This document shows, one piece after another, positions 36,457-48,860 of a DNA stretch of 64,000 nucleotides. Source of the stretch: Cyanophora paradoxa. Lineage: Eukaryota; Glaucocystophyceae; Cyanophorales; Cyanophoraceae. Position numbers and translations under genes: made by a program. Numbering within the stretch: the stretch's first letter is position 1; each line of letters starts with the position of its first letter. Under the pieces are notes generated by a model that was given only the letters and a program-made list of their open reading frames with translations, did not search any database and had not been told where the DNA came from. The stretch is taken from positions 558,001-622,000 of the forward strand of contig QPMI01000453.1 of NCBI GenBank assembly GCA_004431415.1, given 5' to 3'.

Positions 36457-37353
36457 TTAGTCTACTGATTTGAACCGCGCGCCTCCGCAACCGAATCCGT
36501 AGTCGGCGGGGGAGGCAGGGCGAAGCGCGGGCGAGGAAGGGCGGAAGGCGGACAGGGCCGGCGAGCCGGGGCGCTGGGTCGACGAGGCGAGGGATCTCCG
36601 GAGGGCGGCGTTCTCGCGGCGCAGGGCGTCCACGGTGGCCTCCAGCTCCCCCCGCTCCGCCTCCGCGCGCGCCGCTCTCGCTCTCTGCGTCTGCGAGCAC
36701 ATGCGTCGGAACAGAGCCCAATCAAATCAATCTAAAGCGAGCCTCGGAGTAGGCGACTCTGCACAGCTGCGTATGCATGCAGCGCCCGCCCGCGCGCGCA
36801 CCTCTAGCTCGATCTCCAGGGCGCGCGAAGTCGACGAGCCTGTGCCAATGCCCTGCGCAGGCATATGCATCAATGAAAGAAGTCAACGAGGGATCGAAAT
36901 CAGCCGCTTCGGGCGTCGCCGGCGGCAGCGAGTGCGCAGGAAACTAACGCGCACGCGCGACAGCGAGCAAGCGCGTTCGCAACTCTATCTTTGATGTGTG
37001 CGATAACGAAGCGCGGCTGCAGATGCGCACGCGCGCGCACGACGGCCGCGGCGAACCGGAAGAGTCAAGGAGGCCGCACTCGAGGGCGGGCTCGACGGAA
37101 CTGAGCTCGGGGTGCACGGAAGCGCTCCATCCGGGCCGACGACGCGAAGGCAGCGCGAAAGCAGCGGCACCGGGGCACTGCCGTCGGCACTGTTCGCCGA
37201 GGGATCGCCCGACTCCTGGATCGCGTATCTCAAGCTGCGGATTCGGGCGTGAGCTTTCGGGCGCAAGGGCGGGCGCTGCGTGGCGGCCGCACCGCGCAGG
37301 GTCCATTCTGAAATTTGGCCTACCCCCGCGCCATCAAATTTTGAAGACCTCAT
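36457..37353 (-). CDS. Small coiled-coil protein
   Basis: The last exon encodes a heptad-rich stretch (RGELEATVDALRRENAALRR) and then a Ser/Pro-rich tail that ends FGCGGARFKSVD. Upstream exons seem to include STSRALEIELE and a Ser/Pro-rich piece (LPCTPSSVPSSPPSSAASLT). The start at 37,353 (MRSSKFDGAGVGQ) is tentative. It is only 15 bp from the divergent start at 37,369. Function unknown. A cytoskeletal or structural role would be usual for such a protein, but this is not shown. Confidence 0.45.
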
Positions 37354-37368
37354 GCCGCGCGAGCGTCG

Positions 37369-39001
37369 ATGACGAGCTTCGAGAGCCTAGCCAAGGTCCC
37401 GCAAGCCCCGCTCTCGCGGCCGGCGCCGCAGCAGCCGAGCACCGCGTTCGGCTCCCTCTTCACGGCACGGAGCCAATGCGACCAGAGCGACAGACTAAGG
37501 GAGGCGCTGCAGAACTCTCGCCTGGTGGATGAGGTCAGCTGCGCCGCCTGCAGCGGCCTGCCGGCTCCGCTGAACTTGGTCTCAGGTCGACTGCATGCTG
37601 CTGTACCTCAATGAATCGCTAGAGTTCCCGTTCAAGGCAAGATGGGAGCGGGCCGACAGGACAGGCGCGTCTTCAAATGCGCGTCCCCGCCTGTCGCCGC
37701 CGCCCCTGACGCGCTGCGCCGCCGCAGAGGAGACGGTGGAGGTCGAGGAGGCGATAGGAGCCAGCGCGGACGGAGTCGTGCTCCGCGTGAGCGGCCCTGA
37801 GCTCCCGCCGGGCTCGGACTGCAGCTCGGAAGCCTCCTTCGCGGCGAGCAGCCACGGGACGTCGCAGCTGAGCCCCGGGGCGCTGGCGGACGGCTCGCGG
37901 GCCGCGCCCGCGCACCAGCTCTTCGCCCTCGACCCGCGCTCCGTCGAGGGGACGGTCCGCGCGCGCCCCCGCAGCCTTTCGAAGCTCGAAGTCTGCCGCC
38001 CGGCGGCGCGCCTCGAGCTCACGGGGAGGGGCGGCAGGTGCTGGAGGACTACCGCGCGTGGCGGCGGGGCTGCGGCGTCGCGCACGGCCCGAGCCTGCAC
38101 CGCCTCCTGGAGGACCTGACGCTCTACAAGCACGGCGCCCGCACCTGGCCCCCCATGCGCGCCCCCCCGCCCCTCCCTTCCGCGCCGTACCCCTCACGCA
38201 GCTCCGTACAGGTACGAAGACGTCCTACAGGAGTTCCGCCGGTGGCCCAGCTTCGGGGCCGTGGCCCGGGACGGCGCAATGCCCGCGGAGGACCCGGCGC
38301 CCCTCCGGGCCGAGGTCCGGGCCCGCTACCTGGCCCCGGGCGAGGCCGCCCCGTCCCTCCCCGACGACTACACCGCAACCCTCTTCCTCTCTTCGTCCCG
38401 CGAGCGCCTCGCGCGGGTGATTCCGCCCCGTACCCCCCTCCGGGACCACGTCCGCTGCCTCCACTCGTACTTCGGATCGGCCCTCGCCTTTCCCTTCGTC
38501 GCCGCCTGGCGGGAGACGCACGTCTGGGTGCGGGGCCTCCGCCCCCCCTCGGCCCTCGGCGTTGCCCTCTCCGCCACCCTCCACCAGTCGGCGCCCGAGG
38601 GGGACGCGTTTCCTGTACCCGCCCACGAGCTGCGGGCCCCCGCCGAGGCGGGGGACACGGCGCAGGCCCGGGTACTAGCCGACTATGCCCTCTGGCACGC
38701 CTCGGCGATCCTGGTACCCCGGGAGCGGCTGGACTGTACCCTCTCCGAGTTCGACGCCGCATTGCGGCGGGACCACGCCGACCCCTCCACGGCGCGCGCC
38801 CAAGCCGCCGCGGCCGCCGGCGCCGGGGCGCCGCCCCTCGCCGCCGCCATCGAGGCCGCCCGCGTCGTCATCGCGGCCGCGGCCGCGGGCGGCGCCCCGA
38901 CGGCGGGGGTACCGGCGCCCTCGACCTGGGGCCGGGCGGCGCCGATCCGGACGGCACGAGGGCCTGGGCCCGGGGGCGCCGGCGGCCCCGGCCCTCGATG
39001 A
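37369..39001 (+). CDS. Unknown protein, several exons
   Basis: It starts MTSFESLAKVPQAPLSRPAP. After an intron comes VDCMLLYLNESLEFPFK, then EETVEVEEAIGASADGVVLR, and a Ser-rich linker ending RSLSKLE. A 47-bp intron (GTCTGC...GGCAG) joins this to VLEDYRAWRRGCGVAHGPSL. A GC-donor intron probably joins LTLYKH to YRYEDVLQEFRRWPSFGAVA. The longest folded part contains DDYTATLFLSSSRERLARVI, HVRCLHSYFGSALAFPFVAA and WRETHVWVRGLRPPSALGVA. ALWHASAILVPRERLDCTLS follows, then an Ala-rich tail. No family recognised. The Trp-rich, evenly charged middle looks like a real globular domain. Confidence 0.5.
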
Positions 39002-39405
39002 GGCCCTCGCCGCGGCCCTCGGGGGGGCCTCCCTCGGCCGGCCCCGCACCGCCCGCGCCGGCCGCCGCGCCCAGGGCCCGCCTCCCGCCCTCTCCGACCC
39101 CGGGCCCGTCTTATAGGGCAAGACCGCCCTTGGATGAGTAGGGTTGTAGCTTCGAGCGTTGAAGTGTCTCTCAGAGTCTGACATCTTTCCGAACCCTCGG
39201 CGCCCCCGCCCCCCGCAAGCCTCGTGCAGGCTGCAGTTTTCAAGTTCCCAGCCAGGGGCACGGGGCTTGCCCGGGCCACCCCGCCCGCCTCCGACCCGAC
39301 CCAGCCCCCGTCCTGTGCGGCTCTCCGCGAAAGAAGCGCTTTTTACAACTGCGACACTGCCGCTCTACAAGAACCGACTGCTTCGGCGCCTTCGTTTAGA
39401 GTAGT

Positions 39406-41298
39406 TTAGTGCTTGCCGGCCGGCTTGCCCGAGGCGCGCCACTTGCGCTCCAGGCGCTGCTTCTCCTCCAGCTCGTGCTTCTTGCGCTGCGCGAGGTCCC
39501 AGTCGCCCGTGGAGAGCGCCACGAGGTCCTCGCGGAAGCGGCAGTCGCTGGGCAGCGGGTGCGGCACGGGGACGACCTTGGCCGGCCGCTGGGACTCGGC
39601 CTTCATCTCCCAGTACCTGCCGAACGTGAGATTTGATCCGATTCAAATTCGAATTCGAGGCCGCACTTCGTGCCGTCGAAGGCGAGGAGGGTGAGCCACG
39701 AGCCCTCGCCGACCACGATCGTCTCCTTGGGCGTGTTCTTGTCCCAGACGAGCGAGGGCGTCGCGCCCGTCTCGCCCTCGCCGTCCCCGGCCGCCTCAGA
39801 GCGGCGGGACGCGTCCGCGGACTCCGAGCGATCCTCGCCGTCCTCCGTCTCGAAGCGGAAGATCTGCGAGCGTAATGGAGCGTCTAAGGCGGGCGCGGCG
39901 CGGCGCGGCGCGGCGCGGTGGTGGGAGAACTGGGGCGGACCTCGGCGCGGACTGTGTCGGTGGGCTGCGCGGGCGCCGACGAAAACCACGAGGAGATCGA
40001 CTTGAGGAAGCCGCCCGTGCTCGGGTTGAACTGGAGGAGGCACCTGCCGCCCCCGCCCTCGTCGGCCCCCGGCCCCGGCTCCGGCGCGGCGCGAAAACGG
40101 GACTTGAGCGGACCCGAGCCGGTTGTCGGGGTCGGTGTACTGGGTCTCGCCGAAGAGCTCGGCGACGCGCTGGCCGAAGAGCAGGCCTCGGAGGTAGAGG
40201 TCAGGCATCGTGTAGATCACCTTCTGGCCCGTGTCCGGGAAAACGACCTCGTGGTACCCCTGGTGCTCCCTGTACCCTCCGGCGTCGGACCGCGGCGCGG
40301 CGCGGGGAGGAGCGGCCAGGCGTACACTTTAATCGTGTTGCCGCGCATGGAGGCGTTCATGTTGAGGTGGCCGTGCAGCTCCCAGGATCCGCCAGGGCCG
40401 AGCAGCTGGAAGTGGCTGACCGGCGGGTGGTGCGACGTCTGCTCGCAGAAGAGGGTCGTTCCGTCGGACATGGTAGCCTGGAACGTCTCGCCTGCGCCGG
40501 GGCCGGGGGCTCGCCTCGAGGGCCGGCGCCGAGGGGCACGGCGGCGCCGGGCGCACCGAGAATGGGGTTGAACGGCTTGCGGTTGGTGCCGATCTCCTTG
40601 TGGAAGCCGGCGACGGAGAACGCGACGACGTACTTCAAACGCTCGATGGGGTCCTTCGTGCTCTCTGTAGGGGACGCGAGGTCAAGGCCAGCGGCGCGAA
40701 GCGCTAGCGTGCGAGCTTCGTGCGCGAATGACTGAGCAAGCGCCGAGAGGGCAGAAGGATACGTGCAGCCTTGGTGAGGAGAGGCGTGTAGAGCCAGAAC
40801 TCGGCCATGCGGTCGAGGAAGGAGCGAGGCTCGAAGAAGCGGACAGGCAGCGAGACACTAGAGATCTGCCCGCCGTGGAGCAGGTTCGAGGGCAGGCTCT
40901 TGAGGAAGTCCCATCCGATTCTGGCGCGAACCTTTCCGCGTGAACGCGGGGCGCTCCCGCCAGGCAGGGCTTACGCACTTTCGCTGCTCAACGATCTCGG
41001 CGGCATTCGCGTATATGAGCCCGCTATTGCGACGTGAGCGTCAGCGGACGGCGCGAGCCCGGGAGGAGAGCGCCGCGGCTTGCCCGTTTGCGGCGCGACG
41101 GTCGTCCACCGAATCCACCTCCTCCAACGGGAAGCCCGCAACCTGGACGTCCGGGGTCTTCGAGGGACCGGCCATTCCCGAGGGGCCCCCGCCTGAGCCG
41201 ATGATCTTCGCTATTTCCTCCTCCGCAAGGCGTTGAACATCGCTGAGCTCATCTTCCGCAGGTACGATTGCTATCGGAGGCCCGGCTTTGTCCGCCAT
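39406..41298 (-). CDS. Oxysterol-binding protein-related protein (ORP)
   Basis: Lipid-transfer protein of the OSBP family. The N-terminal exon MADKAGPPIAIVPAEDELSD is followed by IGWDFLKSLPSNLL and SVSLPVRFFEPRSFLDRMAE (lid and domain start). Next come DPIERLKYVVAFSVAGFHKE, KPFNPILG and LFCEQTSHHPPVSHFQLLGP, which contains the family fingerprint EQxSHHPP that binds phosphoinositide head groups. It continues with SWELHGHLNMNASMRGNTIK, YTMPDLYLRGLLFG, FNPSTGGFLKSISSWFSS, LVWDKNTPKETIVVGEGSWL, and PLPSDCRFREDLVALSTGDW with a Lys/Glu-rich C-terminal helix ending PAGKH. No PH domain or FFAT motif is visible, so it is a short ORP. It probably moves sterol or PI4P between membranes (family knowledge). 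At least seven introns. Confidence 0.9.
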
Positions 41299-41327
41299 GG
41301 CCCCTGTAGGCTGCAAGAAGCTCGCGG

Positions 41328-42226
41328 ATGGCTTTGGCCGACTTCTTCCCCCCTCCACCCGGGTACAGGTTTACGGGAAAGGCGGGAGGCCGGCGCCGCA
41401 AGCGCGCGCCGTCCTTAAGCTTGTCGTTCCTCTCTGCCCGGAGGAGCTCTTCGCAAGCTCCAAGTGCCGGGAGGCGGTCCGCGGCAGCAGCGGCCTACAA
41501 GCGCGTTGCAAGCCGACGGCAGCTGTCCGGAGATGGAGGCGATACCGCGAGCTCGCTCTTTTGGCGCCATCGGGTCCCTGCATGGCAGTAAGCCCGAAGA
41601 TGTTCTGCGCCAGGAGGAGGCCCGCAAGAAGGCCTACGCGCAGGAGCTAGGTCCGTCCTCCCGCCACTATCCTTCTCTCAGCCCGATGAGCTAGCCGCGA
41701 ATGTCCGACCACCGCGCCGCGCCGCCTCCTGACGCGCCATTCCAGAGCGCCAGATCCAGGAGCGCAACGCGCGTAACCGGATGGAGAAGGAGATTGCCCG
41801 CGGCGGCAGGGACTCGTCCCCTTTCCCGCAGGCGTCCGAGCCCTACACGACGCCCAAGGGCCGGCCGTCCGCCCCGTGCGCACCCCGGAGCTCTCGCCGT
41901 GCTCTGCCCGAGCGACGCCGCGCTGACGCCTCCGCTCCGCTCGGACCGCAGGGAGCTCTACGGGGCGTACGACGCGTACGCGCCGCCGCCGCCGCGCGCC
42001 CCCTCGCAGCCCGAGGCGGGGGACCGCGGCGGCTACGGCGCGGGGCCCTCCAGCTCCTACTTCACATCGCAGCACGGCGGGCCGTCGCTGTGGCCCGCCG
42101 GCCCGGGCCCAGTCTCGCCCACCGGGGCCGCTTACGGCTCCGGGGCCGCGGCGGGGCCCAGCCCGAGCCCGCCATCCGGCCCCCCCGGGAACGCCGGCGG
42201 GTCGTGGGGCGCGTCGCCGCCGTACC

Positions 42227-42258
<32 letters not shown>

Positions 42259-43554
42259 TCGCCGTACCCTTCCGAACGGAGCCCGCCGGGGCCGCCCCCC
42301 GGGATGAGCCCCGGGCCGTACAGCGCCTACGGGTCGGGGACGCCGTCCCCCGGGGGGGACAGCCGCTTCACGCGGTTCAAGGCGGAGCAGATGGACCCGG
42401 CGGCGCAGGTGGACAAGATGCGCAAGGCGGCTCAGCAGCGGGAGATGCAGGAGGCCCTGCAGCGCCAGATCGAGGAGAAGAAGCGGCGGACGGAGGAGGA
42501 GAAGCGCGAGCGCGCGCGGCGCGAGGCCGAGGAGGAGGCGAGGCTCCAGAGGCAGCAGGAAGAGCTCCGGGCCGCCCCCGGCGAGGGCGGAGACGCCGGC
42601 AAGCGGCGCGGGAAGGCCGCGGGCGCGATGAACCCGGGCCCGGGGCCGGCTGGGACGCTCGCCGGCATCGGGAAGCCTGTGCCGCCTGGGGCGCCAGGCA
42701 GCACTTACAGCTCCGCCCCGCCCGCCGTCGGGGTACGCCAGGAGGAGGCAGGGCGCCCCCGCTGGCCCCCCCCGCCCCTCGAGGACCCCTCGGGCCCCGG
42801 GCCCGCTGCGCCCCTACCCCCCTCCCGCATCCCCCGCGCGTCCAGGTCCCGTCCCGACTCGGTGCGCTCCCGTACCCCCCTCGCTTCGGCCGAGCGCTGA
42901 GCTTTCGCCGCAGCGGTCGCCGAGCCCGCCGCGCGACAGCGGCTACGGGTACGGCACGGGCGCCTACGGCAACGGCAACGGGGGCAGCTTCGGCGCAAGC
43001 TACGGCACGGAGCGGGGCGGCGGGGGCGGAGGGGGCGGGGGAGCGAACGGGGCGGGGTACGTCGACGCCCTTAGGGAGGCGGCCCTCTCTGAGATGAAGG
43101 ACGTCATCCGGGTACGACAATTCCTAATTCCGCCCCCGCCCCCGCCTCCTACTCGCTCACGCCGATGTGCGCGCAGGAGCTGAGGGAGGAGAGGCAGGCG
43201 CTTAAGGCCCAGATCGGCGAGCAGGGCACCGCGGCGGAGCGATTCCGCGCCGAGCGCGACGCGGCGCAGCGGGAGCGAGACGCGGCGAACGGCGAGCTGA
43301 CCCGGGCCCGAAACAGTGCGCCCCGGAGCCTCTTCCTCTCTTTCTATCTTCCGACCCGCTTTTCTTTTTCGCCGCAGCGATCGCGGACCTGGAGCGGGCC
43401 CTGGCCGAGCGGGAGCGGGAGGTAGAGATACTTCGTAGGCAGCAGCGGGAGGCCGGCCCGCCCCCGGGGGTACCCATGGAGCGGCAGATCCCGGGCCCCG
43501 CCGGCGCCGGCCCCGCCTCCCCCGGCGGGCCCCTCTCGCTTTCCCCGGCCCCCT

Positions 43555-43585
<31 letters not shown>

Positions 43586-46398
43586 CGCGCGGGCCGCCGC
43601 CGCCCGCGGTGGACCCGGCGCCTCGCCCTCGCCGGCGGCTCGCCTCGGGGCCGGGGCCGGTGCCGGCGCGGCGGCCGCCGGGGGCGTGGCGGCGAGCCAG
43701 GAGCTCGTCCGGGCCTCCCTCGCGTCGGACAGCAAGCTCATCTTCCCGGACGGGCGCATCCAGACCCTCAAGAAGGGCCAGGGCTTGGCCGGGGCCGGGG
43801 CCGGCCCCGCGCAGCAGCAGCAGCTCGAGAGCTCGCTCCTCCGCATCGGGCGCCCCTCCTCCGACGCAGCCGCTGCCGGGCGGCCCTCGACCCCTTCCGA
43901 CCCGTTCTCAGTAGGGCAGGGCCAGGGGGCGGGCGCGCCCCCGTCGACCCCTGGGGCCCGCATGCTCGCCGCGTTCGCGGGGGAGAGCCGCCCCCTCTCG
44001 GCCGCCCTCCCCTCCTGGACAACCCGAGTGGACGTCGGCGTCTCCCGCATCCCTACCCCCGGCGCAATGCCCCCCCCGCCCCCGGCCTCCTCGTCCAGAT
44101 CGGCCCCCGCCTCCCCCGCCGGCCGGGCCTTCGAGCTACCCCCCTACGACCCCTCCCGCCCGCCCTCCGCGCCCCTCCCCTCCCACTCCGACGTCCTGCC
44201 GTACCCCCGCGCCCCCGCCGCCGACGCCCGGCCCCCGACGGGGTACGCCCCCCCTCTCTCTCTCTCTACCCCCCCCCCTTCTGAATCTTTCTCGCGCAGG
44301 GCCGGCGTGGGCCTCGCCTCGATCCCGGAGGGCGGAAGCGCGCACGGGAACGCCGACGCCGACTCCGACCCGCTGCTGGAGGACACGGGCGGCCAGCGGC
44401 TCTCGGCGATCCTCCGGTCCATCGAGCGGCGCATGAAGGCGCCCCTCGAGGTCGAGCTCCCGCCTGGACCTAGGGCCGCCAACGACGACGACGCCGAACT
44501 CCGGTCGCTCCGCGCCTCTTTGGACGCGTCGCTGGCGGCCGCTGCGGCCGCCACCAACGCCCTCGCGCTCGCCTCGTCGCCCCTCGCCGCCGCCGCCCCG
44601 CCCTCCCCGGCCCACCGCGGCCCTCCCATCTCCGTCTCTCCCTCCTCCGCCCGCGCCGGCTCGGCCGCGGCGCCCGCGCGGGCAGCGACGGCGGCGTCCC
44701 CGCACGGCGCGGCGGCGGGCCCGGCGGCGCGCTCGCCCCACGGCGGAGGTGGAGGCGGAGGAGGCCCATCGTTCTTCCTGCAGCCGGGCGAGTCGGCGGC
44801 GCAGACGATGGAAGCCATCCGCGCCCGCACGCCCGAGCCGCGCCCCGCCTGGGGCGCATCTTCCCCCTCCGCAGCAGCAGCCGCCGCCGCCGCGGCCCCC
44901 GCCGTCCGCGCCAGCGGACACTCGGACTGGGGCGAGGCCGAGGAGCTGGACCCTGTACCCCACGGCGACGGGGACATGCCCGGCCGGCCCGCCACGGGCG
45001 GCGCCGCCTCTTCACGGCCCCTCACCCGCGCCGGGAGCCGCCCGGGTACGGCCGAGGACCGGCCCTACACGCCCTTCTCGGTCGAGGGGGAGGGAATGGA
45101 CGAGGCCGGGGGTACCGGCGGCTCCCCCTCGGGGTACCGGGGTCGCGCGGAGTGCGCCGAGCGCCCTTCGAGCGCCTCCCGCGCGTCTCTGTACGCCGAG
45201 GACCCGGCGCTGAGGCCCCTGACCGCCGCCTCGGCCGCCTCCTCTTCTTCGCTATGGCGGGACACGGCCCCGCGCCACGCCTCCGTCGGCGCTCCGGCCT
45301 CGTCCACAGTGGGCGGCGGAGGCGGCGCCGGCGCCGCCGCCGCGACCGCGACCGCGACGAGCCTCTGGGGCAGCGGGCCCCTCGCGGCGCCCACGCTCTC
45401 CTCCGTCGGCCTCGGCGCCCCCTCCTCCTCCTCGGTGCCTTCCTTCCCTGCCTTCTTAACGAACGAACGAACAATCAAACAAACAACTAAACAAAGCCTT
45501 CATAGCCTTCTTAACACCTTCCTATCTTCCTTCTTCCTTCCTAGCTTGTCCTGACCGCGCCCGCTTCGCACTCGTGCAGAGCTCGGGACGGCGCCCGGCG
45601 CCCCGCGGGAGCGAGGGCATCGCGCAGGCGCTCGGCGGCCGCGGCCCTTCCTCTTCTTCCTCGGGCTACGGCGGCGTCGTCGGGGAGGGATCGGCCCCGG
45701 CGCGCCGCCCGCGCGGGTCGTCGTCGCCCCCGCGCCAGTCCGCCTCCCGCGGGCGCTCCCGCGGCGACGTCGATGCCGCCCCTTCTTCCTCTTCCTACCT
45801 CGCCCCGCCCTCCTCCTCCTCGTCCTCCTCCCGCCCCCGCGCCGTCTCTCCGACGCCGCAGGCACCCTCCTCCTCCTCGCGCGGCGGGCGCCCCTCCGCC
45901 GCTGCGCGCGAAGCCCCCGTCTCGCCGCCGGGCCCGGGTACCCCTCTCCGCCCCACCTCTGCCTCCGACGTCCTCGCCGCCGCCGCCCGCGCCGCTGGCG
46001 GCGCCGCCTCCTCGTCCCGATCGCTGTACCCCCCGCGGTCCCCGGAGAGCCGGCCGTGGTCGGGCGGGGACCGCCCGGCGCCGCGGCGCCTGGACAACAG
46101 CGACCTGCTCGCCAAGTACGACGAGGTCCAGAGCGCCCTCGCCCGCGCCGCCGCGGCCCGCGCCGAGGCCGCCACGTCCCGCCCCACGACCGCCGCCTCG
46201 GACAGCGGGCGGCCCAAGACCGCCCGCGGGCGTACCCCCGAGGGCGCCAGGCCCTCCCTAGGCCTGGGTGGGGACGAGACCCCGGGCCAGGGCCAGCGGG
46301 TGGTGCTTAGCGCCCGCGCGGGGCCCAGGCCCTCCGGGGGCGCCACCCGTGTGGACGACGTCCTCGCCTTTGTGGGGCCGCGCATCGCCGCGCCCTGA
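41328..46398 (+). CDS. Large coiled-coil, low-complexity protein, CSPP1-like
   Basis: The likely start MALADFFPPPPG is 29 bp from the divergent ORP start. Starts at 41,288 and 41,533 are alternatives. Early exons give RQEEARKKAYAQELERQIQE with RNARNRMEKEIARGG, then ELYGAYDAYAPPPP. A charged helix, DKMRKAAQQREMQEALQRQI with EEKKRRTEEEKRERARREAE, follows, then ALSEMKDVIR and a second coiled coil, ELREERQALKAQIGEQG. DLERALAEREREVEILRRQQ and SDSKLIFPDGRIQTLKKGQ lie further on. About 900 residues of Ser/Pro/Ala-rich sequence follow, with short helical islands (SAILRSIERRMKAPLEVELP and SDLLAKYDEVQSALARAAAA). The repeated (A)YAxELxxQIxEK pattern resembles CSPP1-type centrosome and ciliary-base proteins. 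The assignment is tentative. Ends at 46,398. Confidence 0.55.
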
Positions 46399-46903
46399 AC
46401 GCTTTCATCATTTCTTAGCTAGATATAGCTTAGCTAAGCTATTGTTGGTCTCTCTGTTTCTTAGGTAGCGAGCTTAGCTTACAGCTTGGCTATTGGTCTC
46501 TGCGCCAGGCCTCACTGGGACGCCCCAGCGTCGAGCGACCGCGCTCCTAGCGCCCCCGCCGGCCTCGGAATCGATACCAGTACTAGTTTTCTGTCCTGTT
46601 TGTTCAATCGAAAGATCTAGAACGCACCACTCAGCTGCAGGTCCGACACGACGGATGCACAGAACCATGGCCACACACGAATCAGATCTAGATCTAGATC
46701 TAGAGGTCTAGCTATAGGTACGTAGAGTGAAAAGAATTCTGCCAATGATGAAAATAAACTGTGAACTGCACACTACTGTAGAGCTAACTTAGTAGTAAGG
46801 GAATGATATGGTTTCAGTCGAGAAGAAGAAAAAGGCTGAATAGGGGAAGGGCCGGCGTAACAAGTCATACTCACTGCCACGAAGCGAAGAGGGGGCCGAG
46901 GCT
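46399..46903. other. Intergenic region, tail-to-tail
   Basis: A 505-bp spacer between convergent genes, richer in AT than its surroundings. It holds repeated TTAGCTTAGCTA words and an AGATCT tandem run at about 46,684-46,703. No gene seen. Confidence 0.5.
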
Positions 46904-48860
46904 TCAGGCGGGCGGGGCGGCGGGGGCCTGGCGGAGGCCGGGGGGGGCCAAGAGGACCGCCCCGTAGCTGCGGAGGAGGTGCCGGAGGGGCGGGGGTACG
47001 GCGAAGGCTGCGGGGCGGGCCTCCGGGGCGGGTACGAGGAACGGCCCGGGGTACGCGGGGGCGGCCGAGAGCTCGTGGGCGGCGGTGCAGGCGCGGAGGC
47101 GGGCGGCGGCGAGCTCGTCCGCGTCTGCCAGAAGCGCGGCGCGGCGCTCCCGCAGCGCCGCCAGCGCCGCCGCCTCCGCCTCGTCAAAGAACGCGTTCAC
47201 GTCCGCCGCGCACTCGGCGCGCTGCCGCTCGATCGCGGCGCGCGCGGCCGAAAGCGAGGGCGACGAGGCCTGGGCCCCCCCGCCGCCCGCCGGCCGCGCC
47301 TCGGACAGCTCGAAGCCAGCTGAGGCGGCCGTCGCCTGCAGCGACTCCAGGGGTACGCTGCTCGCGTCCCGCCTCAGCTGAGCAAGGAGCGCCTCGAGCT
47401 GCGCGGCGGCCCCGCGGCCCGCCCAGTGCCTCTCCTCGCGCGGAATGAAGGGCCGGCAGCGCGCCGCGCCGTCCAGGGCGACGTAGGGCCAGCTGCAGGG
47501 CGGGCGGGGCCGCCGGGGCCGGCGGGGCAGCGACGGCGGCGAGGGGCGCGCCCCCCGGGGCGTGGCGAGGGAGGTGGAGGAGGGCGAGGCGGGCGAAAGG
47601 CACTCGCCCTGCCCTCGGAGACCGGCGGGGGCGAGCTGGCGTCGGACGGGGCGAGTGAGGGCGGCCCGCCGCCGTGCGCGCCGTCTTCCGAAGGAGGAGG
47701 GGACCGCGGGGCAGGCCGCGGCCGTTTCGCCTTGGGCGCCTCGCCCTCGAGCGGGGCCGTCGGCGGGCGCCGCTGGGCCTGGGACGACGGAGGAGGGGGG
47801 GCGGGGGCGCTGGCCGAGGCGGGCGGGAAAGGAAGGACGACAGGGGCGGCAGGGGAGGCGAGGGCTGCGGCGGCCGGCCGGGGCGCCGTGACGCGAACAA
47901 CATGGGAGCCGTCGACGGGTACGCCACTGCGACGGCGGCCCGCGGCCGGCCCACCACCGCCACCGCCGCCGCCGACGCCGCCGCTGCAGCCGCCGCCGCC
48001 CGAGGCGTCACGGGCTGGGCCGAGACCGCAACGACCGCCGGCCGCGCGACGACGGTAACGGGCACGGGGGCCGTGCTGCCGGGACGCGGGGCTCTCCTCT
48101 GCACCGCCGACACGACGGGCCGCGCAGCCTTCTCCACCCTCTCCTCCTCTCCCTCGCTCTTCACATCGTGCGCGGCCCGTCGCTCGACGGCCGCCGGAGC
48201 TTCCCGCGCCGGCCGCGCCTCGGCGGGGCGTGGCGGTTCCTGTGGCAGCTGCGGCTGCGGCGGCGGCTGCGGCGGTGCGTGCTGCGCGCTGCCGTCTCGC
48301 AGCGCTGCGTCCGCCTCCGCAACTGCGACGGCGAACTTCCGCGCGAGCGACTTGGAGCTGATCTTCTGATTCCGGAGCTCCGGGTGGTCCTCAAAGTTCT
48401 TCACCTTCGCCGCGTATCCTGCGGCGCAAGCGGACCGTCAGCAGCGCTTCGAGGCACGTGAATGACTCTGCGCGGGGCCGCGATGGCGCCTGGTGCGGCG
48501 GGGGGCACGCATGCGGACCGTAGATCGACGACTCTTGCTCCCCGCAATAGGCAACCACCACGCGCCCCTCCTTCCCAGCTTTCAGCGTGCCTGAAGCCTG
48601 CAGCTGTGCCACCAGCGCCGGTGCGCACAGTACGGCCGGCCAGAAGGGCCTGCACGGGCGGGTCAGATCGGCGCGTTCCCGCGCATTCCGCGCCACCCCC
48701 GTTTTGGAGGGCGTGAGCGGAGCGCATGTCATACGCACCAAGCGCCGCTGTCATCGAGCGCCCTGCGCTGCGCGTTAGCCAGGCGACCGAGGGCGCTGCC
48801 GGCAGCGTCGGAGCCCGCCGCTCACCAAACCAGGCGAATCCCCTCGTCCGCTATCTCCAT
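46904..48860 (-). CDS. PWWP-domain protein
   Basis: Tiny 5' exons assemble to MEIADEGIRLVW, ALDDSGAW and PFWPAVLCAPALVAQLQASG. Then come KAGKEGRVVVAYCGEQESSI and YGYAAKVKNFEDHPELRNQK. This is the usual order of a PWWP domain (LVWA..., PFWPAVV, the VxYxGE strand, then a helix), a reader of methylated histone H3 on nucleosomes (family knowledge). The core is spread over four exons. A long Ala/Pro-rich, disordered part follows. The gene ends in an Ala-rich coiled coil (FFDEAEAAALAALRERRAAL) with the stop at 46,904-46,906. The joins inside the Ala/Pro-rich middle are uncertain. Probably a chromatin-associated protein. Confidence 0.6.

Noticed and set aside
43202-45478. Long minus-strand ORFs across the CSPP1-like gene
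   Set aside because: Antisense of a low-complexity GC-rich coding region. The plus frame keeps coiled-coil and splice signals while the minus frames do not.
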